Assembly (NCBI RefSeq): GCF_000237925.1
Contig: NC_031495.1
Location: 51,158,746 to 51,222,745, forward strand
Reading direction: 5' to 3'
Length of the DNA: 64,000 bases
DNA from: Schistosoma mansoni
Taxonomy: Eukaryota > Platyhelminthes > Trematoda > Strigeidida > Schistosomatidae
The notes under the pieces: model-generated
Seen by the model: the letters and a program-made list of their open reading frames with translations, nothing else
The model's database searches: none
What the model was told of the DNA's origin: nothing
Made by a program: the position numbers and the translations under genes
Shown here: piece after piece, positions 1 to 10,700 of the stretch
Numbering within the stretch: position 1 is the stretch's first letter
Layout of the letters: every line of letters starts with the position of its first letter

Positions 1-185
1 AAATTAAGTAAGAACTATATATATGTAAAATTTAATATTATTACCAGAAATTTTTTTATTGACTCTGAAGTTTTGTTTCTTGTAACTGTATTATAATTGG
101 TTCTCTACTAGAATATTATTTTAATTTTTTTGAAGCCGCAGGGATTAGCTTTTTCTTATAAGTTGTGAAACATTTCCCTATCCCT
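1..185. other. AT-rich non-coding DNA
   Basis: AT-rich sequence with no open frame or recognised motif. It probably belongs to an intron of POLG or to the region upstream of the visible exons, since the next POLG exon is at 4,556. Confidence 0.5.
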
Positions 186-197
186 ATACTAATCGGA
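186..197. repeat. Target-site duplication of the family A LINE (left copy)
   Basis: The 12 bases atactaatcgga occur here and again at 3,381-3,392, just after the (GTAA)n tail. They mark target-primed insertion of the LINE between them. Confidence 0.9.
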
Positions 198-3100
198 ACT
201 CCGCCTGTAGCTCTTCTAGAGTTACTGCCGGTCTCAAGCCCGGGTAAAGGAGGAGGGTTGGGCATGGGGTTAGCGACCCCATCCCGTAGAAAAGCTAACT
301 CGCTAAAAAAACGCTAACCAGAAAAAATAATTCAAACCATTTTAACTCTGCCCTGGGAGTTGAAGGAATAATTATGAGGTCTCATGATGAAAGCCGAAAT
401 TCTTCGGAAGTCACGAGACCGATGCACCTTCTAACAACCAGAGCAACACTCTTTATAGGTACATGGAACGTCCGGACAATGTGGGAGACAGGAAAGACCA
501 GCCAAATAGCAATGGAAATGAGGAGATACAACTTGGCAGTACTCGGAATCAGCGAAACCCATTGGACACAAACTGGACAACAAAGGCTAGGTACAGGAGA
601 GATGCTGCTGTACTCCGGTCACGAAGGGGAAAATGCTCCACATACTCAGGGAGTTGCTCCAATGCTATCCAAAGAAGCACGAAATGCACTTGTGGGATGG
701 GAATCTCATGGACCCAGGATAATCAAGGCATCATTCAGAACAAAGAAGCAAGGGATCACAATGAACGTTATCCAATGTTATGCACCCACCAATGACAGCA
801 ACGACGATGATAAAGATCAGTTCTATGAAAGGCTGCAATCAATTATAGAGAAGTGCTCACAAAAGGACCTCACCATCCTGACGGGAGATCTAAATGCTAA
901 AGTTGGAGTGGATAACACAGGATATGAAGATGTAATTGGACGACATGGATTAGGAGAGAGAAATGAAAATGGGGAGAGACTTGCAAACCTATGTGCATTC
1001 AACAAATTGGTTATAGGCGGCACAATATTCCCACACAAGCGCATACATAAAGCTACATGGATCTCACCGGACCACACCACAGAGAACCAGATAGATCACA
1101 TCTGTATCAACAAAAAATTCCGAAGATCAATGGAAGATATGAGAACCAAGAGAGAAGCTGACATAGCTTCAGATCACCACCTGGTTGTGGCCAAGATGAG
1201 ACTGAAGCTAAAGAAACACTGGACAACTGGACAAACAGCACTACAAAGATTCAATACAGCCTTCCTTCGAGATACTGACAAGCTCCATGAATTCAAGATA
1301 ACTCTCAACAACAGGTTCCAAGCTCTACAGGATCTACTGAAAGAACAAGAAACTACGTTGGAGGACAACTGGAAAGGGATAAAAGAAGCACTAACTTCAA
1401 CGTGCCAGGAGGTTCTTGGTCCTAAGAAGCATCATCACAAGGAATGGATCTCTATGGGAACCCTGGACAAAATTCAAGAAAGGAAGAACAAGAAACTAGC
1501 AATTAACAACAGCCGAACACGAGCAGAGAAAGTCAAAGCACAAGCAGACTACGCAGAAGCTAACAGGGAAGTGAAGAAAAGCATTAAAGCCGACAAGCAG
1601 AAATACATGGGAGAACTAGCAACGACGGCGGAAAAAGCTGCAAGAGAAGGGAATATGATACAACGAAGAAATTGGCAGGGAGATATAGCAAACCAGAGAG
1701 ACCAGTCAAGGACAAAGAAGGAAAGATAATCACTGAGATTCAAGAACAGAGGAAAAGATGGGCAGAATACTTCGAGGAACTGCTGAATAGACCAGCCCCA
1801 TTGAATCCACCGAACATCGAAGCAGCCCACACTGACCTTCCAATAGATGTCACTCCACCAACGATCGAAGAAGTCAAGATGGCCATCAGACAAATCAAAA
1901 GTGGGAAGGCGGCAGGACCTGACAATATACCAGCAGAAGCACTGAAGTCAGACATTGAAATAACTGCAAATATGCTTTACCTTCTATTCAAGAAGATTTG
2001 GGAAGAGGAACAAGTGCCAACAGACTGGAAAGAAGGATATCTCATCAAATACCAAAGAAAGGAGATCTGAGCAAATGTGAGAACTACGGAGGCATCAGTT
2101 TGTTATCAGTACCAGGAAAAGTTTTCAACAGAGTGCTGCTGAATCGGATGAAAGACGCAGTAGACGCCGAACTTAGGGATCATCAGGCTGGATTCTGTAA
2201 GGATAGGTCGTGCACAGACAAGATTGCGACACTACGAATCATCGTTGAACAATCAGTTGAGTGGAACTCATCACTATACATCAACTTCATTGACTATGAG
2301 AAGGCGTTTGACAGCGTGGACAGGAGAACATTATGGAAACTTTTTCGACACTATGGAGTTCCTGAAAAGATTGTCAACATTATCCAAAACTCATACGATG
2401 GACTACAGTGCAAAGTGGTGCATGGAGGACAGCTGACAGATTCATTTCCAGTAAGGACCGGAGTCAGACAAGGCTGTCTACTCTCCCCATTCCTCTTCCT
2501 TCTAATGATTGACTGGATTATGAAGAATTCGACATCTGAAAGGAAATACGGAATACAATGGACAGCTCAGAATCAATTAGATGATTTGGACTTCGCAGAT
2601 GACCTAGCCCTCCTCTCTCATACACACGAACAAATGCAGATGAGGACCGCAAATGTAGCAGCAGCCTCCGCATCGATAGGCCTCCACATTCACAAAGGAA
2701 AAGCAAGATTCTCAAATGCAACACGGAGAACACCAACCCAATCACACTTGATGGCGAAACTCTGGAAGAGGTGGAAACATTCACATACCTGGGGAGCATC
2801 GTTGATAAACAAGGGGGATCGGATGCAGATGTAAAGGCGAGGATTGGCAAAGCAAGGGCAGCATTTCTACAATTGAAGAACATATGGAACTCAAAACAAC
2901 TCTCAACCAATTTCAAGGTCAGAATCTTTAATACGAACGTCAAGACAGTCCTACTGTATGGAGCTGAAACGTGGAGAACTACTACGGCCATCATCAGGAA
3001 GGTACAAGTATTTATAAACAGTTGTCTACGCAAAATACTCAACATCCATTGACCGGATACTATCAGCAACAGCGTTTTATGGGAGAGGACAAGTCAGCTT

Positions 3101-3380
3101 CCAGTTGAAGAGGAAATTAGGAAAAGACGTTGGAAGTGGATCGGACATCCATTAAGGAAATCACCAATGTGCATCACGACTCAATCCCTAACTTGGAATC
3201 CGGAAGGGAAGCGGAAAAGAGGAAGGCCAAAGAACTCACTACGCCGGGAAATAGAAGCCGATATGAAAAGGATGAATAGCAACTGGAAAGGAAGGCTCAG
3301 GACAGAGTTGGATGGGGAATGCTGGTGAGCGGCCTATGCTCCTCGACGAGGGGTAACAGGCGTAAGTAAGTAAGTAAGTA
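198..3380 (+). mobile_element. RTE-clade LINE, family A, near full length
   Basis: A 3.2-kb non-LTR retrotransposon. It starts with a GC-richer 5' UTR, has an apurinic-type endonuclease followed by a reverse transcriptase, and ends in a (GTAA)n tail at 3,361-3,380. A tetranucleotide tail is usual for RTE elements. A perfect 12-bp direct repeat flanks it (186-197 and 3,381-3,392), so both ends are defined and the copy is the product of a single insertion. The start at 198 agrees with a second 5' end of the same family at 60,749 on the minus strand. The element lies in the same orientation as POLG, most likely in one of its introns. The coding region is broken by about three frameshifts, so the copy cannot move by itself. 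Confidence 0.93.
374..3052 (+). pseudogene. Endonuclease-reverse transcriptase of family A LINE, frameshifted
   Basis: Residues from about 374 to 1,660 form an EEP/AP-type endonuclease: GTWNVRTM (metal-binding Asn), SETHW (catalytic Glu), GDLNAKVG and SDHHLV are all present. The reverse transcriptase follows with AAGPDNIPAEAL, the FDSVDR block, VRQGCLLSPFLF and the catalytic FADDLALL near 2,600, then a C-terminal region to about 3,052. The reading frame shifts near 1,655 (about ten bases seem missing), near 2,040-2,060 and near 2,710-2,790. All motifs are otherwise well kept, so inactivation looks fairly recent. The protein would nick target DNA and copy the element RNA at the nick. It resembles SR2/Perere-3-type RTE proteins of schistosomes; the exact family name is not certain. 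Confidence 0.9.
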
Positions 3381-3392
3381 ATACTAATCGGA

Positions 3393-4499
3393 CATTTTTA
3401 CAATTAGCCAATTTCCAGTGAATTGCTTGTTTTTTGTTCTTTTTATGTAAAGTAGAATTTTTCGAAATATTTATAAGATTGATAAATGACAGCTGTTAAA
3501 TATTAAGCAAATTCTGACTTAATAAGTAGAATTTTTATGGATTGGCATATCGAAGTTGTTCGTCAGTATATCTTTTTAACTCACTTTAATCAGCTGATAT
3601 CAGAAATAAGATTCCTGTTTTCTGCTAGTTCGTCTAATTAATTTGTCGGTGAGTATAAATTAACCAAGTTAGCTACAGTTTCATGTTCTTCCACATTTTT
3701 ATTCATTCCTTAATTTTGCTTGACTGAAAGCATAAGAAAAGCACCATTTCTTTAAAAAAAGCCAACCTTCAATATTTGTAAGAATAACCGTTTGACAAAT
3801 TGAAGTTTATCAAATATCCTCTCTTCAAGATTCTGATGATTTTTAATTCTTCTAGTTTATAGTCGAAAGCTGCTTGATTACTGTAGGGTGACTCTAACAT
3901 AACTATCACAATCTCGGGGCTTTTACAATCGGCAATTATTATTATGAAGTTCATAATTAAAAATTGAAGTTAGAAAACCCAGGGAAGCCGTTAACAAATC
4001 AGGTTTTGTCTAGAGAAAATATCTTCCAAATTTCGGAATACATGAGTACTTGCGGTATTGTAAAACAACCTCTCACAGAAATATGTCATCTTAAATAGTA
4101 ATTATATTTGTCTATTAAACCGGTTAAATTTCCCACTTGTCAGCTTTTGTGACAGGATATGCATTTCGTACATTTCCCGACTAAACTATTGTAAAGCAAA
4201 AGTTAATGTTTGTATAGAATATTATGATAGCTTGTTGATTAAAACATATAACTTTCAACCAGTAGTTTTCAAGTTCTAAACTCTGTGTTGAGTAAACGGC
4301 TTTTATCACTCGTTTCCATATGACCTGTGTGACTCTACAGTTGAATATATAAACTTGTGCTTGTATGAGTTTCATTACAAAATACATTTATTTTAAGAGG
4401 TTTGTTTAAAAAAAAGATTACTTATAATTATCTACCTACTAGGCGTTTGATTCATAAAATAAATCTACGAAATATTAGAAGCCAATTATACAGTTCTTG
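3393..4499. other. Non-coding, probably POLG intron
   Basis: AT-rich sequence with only short chance open frames and no recognised repeat or exon. Confidence 0.5.
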
Positions 4500-4534
<35 letters not shown>

Positions 4535-4543
4535 CATTATTAT
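4499..4543 (+). repeat. (TTA)n microsatellite
   Basis: About fourteen TTA units with one interruption (TCA). The repeat runs up to the splice acceptor of the first visible POLG exon and takes the place of a normal pyrimidine tract. Confidence 0.9.
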
Positions 4544-4555
4544 TTGACAATAAAG

Positions 4556-4708
4556 GCTCAAGGCTCCGCTTTCTGGTTAAACTCCAATCGGTTTGATCAG
4601 AATTCTTCGAACTATTCAAATTATCGGCGGCGCAATGCTGTCCGATATGCAGTCGACACTGTAAATCCTGTTATACCGACATGCTGGTTTAAACATCTTC
4701 CTCATGAG
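4556..4708 (+). CDS. POLG: POLG exon (first visible)
   Basis: Encodes a stretch ending [16 protein letters not shown], matching the family's KLPHKDG block. Donor GTAATT follows at 4,709; phase 0. The acceptor is set at AG 4,554-4,555, but a site at 4,561-4,562 is possible because a (TTA)n repeat replaces the usual pyrimidine tract. Confidence 0.75.
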
Positions 4709-7700
4709 GTAATTCTAATGTTTTTTCCTTACTATTTTAGTTAATATTATCCTTATCTTTATATCTGAATATTGACTCTAAACAATTTTTCAGGATTGCA
4801 AAAGAGATATTTTAACACGTTTTATACGACTTGTTTCTTACTTTTGTTTTAAAATCCTAATGCTAGACATTTGTTACAAATGAAATGACTTGATTTTATT
4901 GTAGGACACTCCAAGATTGATTTCTTAATTCCCTTTTGTTTAGTTATTACAATATAACTGATCTCTTTTGCCGTACTTGTTAATTTCATTTCTCTCTGCT
5001 GTTGTTGTATGGCAACTTGTGCTGATGCTGAAGTTGACGATGACTAACTATAAATCTTACTCAGAAGATTAGTTATGAGGTATTAATGGAGACTGATTGA
5101 GGTAAACAGTAATATAAGTTTGTTTACTATATTCTTAAGAAGAATACAAAATTTCAACGGAATAAAAAAAGTGATGAAACAACAGTGGAAAAGCTTCTCT
5201 ATCCAGAGTAAAAGTGAAAGAAGTTTTGATGTGGAGAATTATTATGAGTAGAAATGTAAACGAAAATTAATAAGAGATAAAAGCAGTATTGCAGATGTTA
5301 AATGTTCTCGCTTGGAGTGCATTACTTGTGTATAACTTGTAGAGCGAAGAATGATATTTTAACCTTTTAATAGTACCACTGTCTCTGTTGAGATAATTAA
5401 CAAATATGGAGCGTTCACCTTATTTTAGTAATATCTTCATACATAGTATTTCTCTCTTTAGTGTACTCTTCGTGAAATAAGTCTTCAAAGTGCTATATAT
5501 GTAGAAATAACTATTATATATATAACCAATACAGTAGAAGTTTGTTTTAAAAGAATTGTCTTTCTTGACTCACTTTTATCCAGATCAACCGAGGACAATC
5601 AAGATTTTGTTGTCGTTTATCCTTAGCTTACACTAAATGTCTGTAATGGGTAAAGTTTGCTTTCAATCTTTATCTCATAAATGCGGAACATTACTTATTC
5701 CGCAGTTTCATAAGATATTTTCAATCTCTCACGGATCTAATCACTTATGGACTGAAGAAGCACCACCACGTAGATTTATATATTTTCTACGTCGTGTATT
5801 TTTGGGATGGAAAGGAGAATCAGTAACTACAGAATTTATGTATCAAATATATTAAGCGATGAAAAGAGATATGATGATAATTTTGTCCCGGTAGGTGGGT
5901 ATCCCTTACAATCGTTCAGAACATTTTTTGAAAATTATTTGACTTTTTAATGTTCAAATAAACTCTGATTTTTACTTAATCGTCATTTGAAATAGGAATG
6001 TGGACATCATTCTTAAAGTACATAGTTCAATCAATTATTTCGAACTAAGTTCAATAAAGGTGTTTTTTTCTTCTACCTATTATTTTTATTCTCCAAAATA
6101 ACATTGTAATACAATATCTTCGACATTTTCCACTTGTTTATCCTTAACTCAATATTAATATACACAATATGTGTTATTATTTAGTCAGGTACTGGACTTC
6201 CAGTCGGTTCACCACTTTCTCGTTCATTTCAAAGTCATATTGCTTCTCATCGTTTACACAGTGCAGATTTTAATCCTAATGATACAATTTCAGCAAATAC
6301 TGATACAATAAAATTAAAGCCAGTTATGGGGTTAGCTGATCGTTTACTTCATGATCGTGTTCATGCTACATTTTGGCAAAGTTATTCAAAACGTATTAAG
6401 TAATTTTATACTTAGTTTTTTAATTACAAACTTAATACTTTAAATGATATTAAAGTAAAATGCTAATCTGATTAGTAATTAATTTTGCACGATTTTAGAC
6501 TAATCTACATTTTATTTCATTAGTTTTCATTGGGTTTTTTCCAGTAACATTTTGTACTTATTTATTGTTTTTCTGGCAAGTACATTTCCCAACATCATTA
6601 GTTTCATATTACTCCACTAATTAAATAAGGATTTTTAGTCAAATACACCTATTTGCATTCCACAGACGCAAGTGATGTTGCATTTTTTTTATTTTAACGA
6701 AACAAGAACAAAGACAATGTTTGCAGATTTTTGTCAGGATTTACCTCAAGTTATCTAGTTTTTGTTAGTAAATGCAATTTTATTTCTTACAACAATAATC
6801 ACTTTTTTATCAGTTGGATTTGCGTGTCAATGCAAGCTAGACCACCATTGAAAACCTGGAAACATTGGACAGCCGTTTCGTCCTAGTATGGTACTCCTCA
6901 GCAACGTGCACCCACGACACTGCACGCGGTACTCGAATCTAGGACCTTCGGTCTCGCACACAAACACTAAACCTGTAGACCATTTAGCCGGCATCCAACG
7001 ACGCTAATGTCTGACTTTAATATATTCATAACCACTTCAACAATTTTTGTTAATTCATACTTTCCTGCGATTTTTACTGTCTTCTAATTGGTTGTTATCA
7101 TTTTTAGTCTGCTAATTTGCTTTATGCCCCAAGTTTATGTTCTCCTACTGCCGTTATATCATGTGTTTTTTGTTTGATTCAATCCACGGTAATTGTTAAT
7201 TACAAACGATCCATATTATTTTAATATGAATGGAATCTGTTGCAAATCCGATAACATAGCGAAGAACTTCAACAATTATCTCTAATGATGGTATCCAGAA
7301 AGAAGGCATTAACGCAGAAGAAAACTTAGCATTAACGAAAATAAATTGAAATGAAACAGCCCTGTGTATGTGTGATGATAAAGACACGACCTCGGTACAC
7401 GGAAATTAAGTAAACTAAGAGTGGTAAAAACTAATCACAAAAGAGCAAGACATGGGAAAATACAAATTAGAAATAGTGTACTCGGGGTTATGATTGCAAA
7501 AAATAACCTAACATTCATTCGGAAAAACTAGATAACCTATCATTTTCTGTAGGAGATAAATATATAGAGAATTATTCTACTTCAATTTTATCTTAGTGGA
7601 ATTTTAAGCTTTTTCTACTCTCATATCTTCCCCCTAAATTCTCTCATATAGTGATAACTATTGAAGCGTTATGTCAGTGGCCGTGCTATTGAATTCGCAT

Positions 7701-10700
7701 TAATATTCGTTCATATTAAAAGAATCTCAGTCGTTCTTAACTAGAGGACTACCTTAAACTAACTGAATTGTTTATCAAGTTTTAACAATTATACAGTGCA
7801 TTCACTGTGTTATGTAGTCTTCTTCTAAACACAATCATAGGGAAATATGTTTGGTTGATTCAAAATCCTATCATAGTGATATACACTGGTAAGTAAATTA
7901 CTCATGAGATGATATTGGACTCATAAAAAACCAACAACTTCATACATTTTACGTAACATAGTTACCGTTAAACACTTGCAATAGATATTGGATTCTTAAT
8001 TTCATGTATTTTGGGATCATCAGTCTATGTCAGATTTGATCTGAAGCACTTAGATAGCTTCACGCTCTTTGTTTGGAATCCGCGCAATCATCGTAACCAG
8101 TAAGGGAAATGTCTCAGTTGGATACACCTTGTCATCTCTTGAATCTTGAGTCCCGAAATACTTTGCTTTTTTCCTCTTTATTTACTTAATTTTTTCTACT
8201 ACTGGTTATATCTTGATAATGTTTTCTCGCTGTGCTAATGAAGTGTGGAAATTTAAGCGGTGGACATATGTGCCAGATTCTATGATTCATATAACCGACT
8301 GGCTGCGAACTGTTAACTATTAATCAGTATTATAAACATGAAGTTCAGCGAAGGAATTTCTTTTCAACGAATTTATCATCATACTGTACAATCATTTATT
8401 TATATGAAAATTTTTCAAAGTATTAGTTCCGTCAAGACATATGAACAAAGAGCGAACATGATGTAATAATAAAGTTATAATGCAAGACTACATAGTGTAA
8501 ATAGTAACAAAAATACATTGTATGTACAAGTAAAATCCTTGTAAAATTAATAAGTTAGCAACAAATTATAATGTGAATGTAGGAAAACAATTAAAACAGT
8601 TTTGTTACCATAATTCAAGATAATAGAGGGGTTAAATTAAATGAAGGGATGTCAGAAACATTTACGAATAAAATCATGGGGATACGAAAAATAATTACGG
8701 AGAGAGGGGATATTTTCAAATATGAAATACAATAATCATAGTTTAAGACCTTGGTTAGGATAAGACATACTTTTTTTGTACGCATACTTCTGGCTTCGTC
8801 TCATGGAGAGCAAGAGCTTTTGCTATTGTGGTATGGGTTACTTATATCCACATAAATAGTATGTCACGATGGTCGGGCATTAAATGTACTTCAGTAGAAG
8901 TTCGATAACGGATGAACGGGAACAAAACACAATTGGTATGAAAATGCATGAACAATAATTATTGGAGACGATAGACTGATATTTGCAGAAGGAACGTTCA
9001 AGATTGAAACAATTGATTGATAGTTTGCAAATTAACTGTTTACTGTATGGTTGTCAGATTTTAGTGAGATAGTCTGTAGTTTTCGTGTCAAACACATTCG
9101 GTTGTCCCCACTCGCTTCTTGTTCACCACGCTATGTTAACGAGCTAGATACGAATAAATCTAGGTAGATTTAGCCGAATTGTATAAATAATCTCAAGATC
9201 AATCAGTGGAGTGGCTATAGTCAATTAGATGTTGAAGAATGGAACTTCTAACTGCTTCCATTTCAACCTTGTTGAATCACACTGGGTCAAGTTACCATAT
9301 ACAAGTTAGAAACAAGTACTGACGTATGTACCTTGCTCCACAAGAACTTGTGAATTAGTAGACACAAAGTCCTGTAAGATCGAAAGACTTAACAAAATAA
9401 AAACATTTATTAGTTAAGTACATGTTCAATACAACCAACATTGAGTCGTACAATTTTTTTGCGAATGTTTGTCCTAACCCAAAGTATGTGTTATAAGATT
9501 CTAACAGGTAGTCTATAAGTTGATAGGTGTATTTTCGAACCACTAAGTCACTGACTCGTCTTAATATTCTCGAACGTGAGCCAATAATAATTATGGATAT
9601 TCTCACCCTTGAAATTATTCACATTTTATCGCCAAAGAAATTATGATTTTTCTACATTATTAACAATGATGTAACAAATCATTTTACAGATCTCAAATGG
9701 CTATTTGGTTACCACATGATCAACTACCAAAAAATGTTTTAAAGTAAGCGTTTTTACACTTAATATCTTTTTTATTTCTTTTGTTCTAACTTATTTGATT
9801 CGTGTATACTACTTATGTACGAATAGAATTGTCACTGTTGTCTCCAATCGGTTATTTCATTATATGAATGATTTATTATAATACATATACATTTATCCTG
9901 TATTGAGACAAAACAGTTGTCCAATGCTTGTTGATTTTCAATGGTCATCTATCTAAGATCATTTCATGATGTAAACTATGAAGATGTTTCGTTATGAAAT
10001 ATGTTTAAACTATCAATTGTTCTTTAATTCTCTTATGTATCTGTCTAATCATAGTGATCAATCGTATAATTGTAAAGCGAACTACGGAGCTATTCTACCT
10101 CAAGTTATAACTTGTGGTACAGTGTCTAGAAGAGCTGTTGAACCATTATGGTTAACTGCTAGTAATGCTGATGAAAATCGATTAGGAAGTGAAATCAAAG
10201 CTATGGTTCAATCACCTCCTGGTTATGTTTTTGTTGGGGCTGATGTTGATTCACAAGAAATGTGGATTGCTGCTTTAATTGGTGATGCAGGTGTTGGTTT
10301 TCAAGGTAATTATTATCCTTATTTATTCTGCTTTTATGCTTCATCAGTATGGCAATGCTTTTAAAATTATTTTTCTATTCAGTATAATAATTCTTTACTA
10401 ATATAATAGTTATCGATGACAATGTACTATAAATAATCATTTGAACACTCGTTTACCGTTTACTTATATTGATAATGGCTTACTCTCTGTATTGGATTAT
10501 TGATTCTGGATGATAGATTCCAGTGCAATGGTGGTGAATAAGGTCGTCTACAATGATAACTAATTCGGCTAATATTAGCTAGGATAACTGATTCTTATAG
10601 TTTCTTTGGTAGTAATACAGAAAAATTGATTGAAAATTATAAGAAAACAGCAATTAATGCTTCTATCACATTGTAACAATATTCTCTATCATTAGTTGAA

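Larger units (their letters stand above)
6400..9689 (+). other. POLG: POLG intron, 3.3 kb
   Basis: Contains a hammerhead-bearing short repeat (6,826-7,015) and possibly a worn LINE tail (8,225-8,312). The rest is AT-rich with nothing recognised. Confidence 0.7.

Noticed and set aside
5637-5855. Open frame of 72 codons inside a POLG intron
   Set aside because: No POLG similarity, no fitting acceptor/donor pair, and the exons on both sides join in phase with exact family spacing without it.
9978-10054. Extension of the POLG motif A exon upstream of the acceptor
   Set aside because: The frame is open, but the sequence loses POLG similarity before the AG at 10,053-10,054, and the phase from the preceding exon fits only the start at 10,055.
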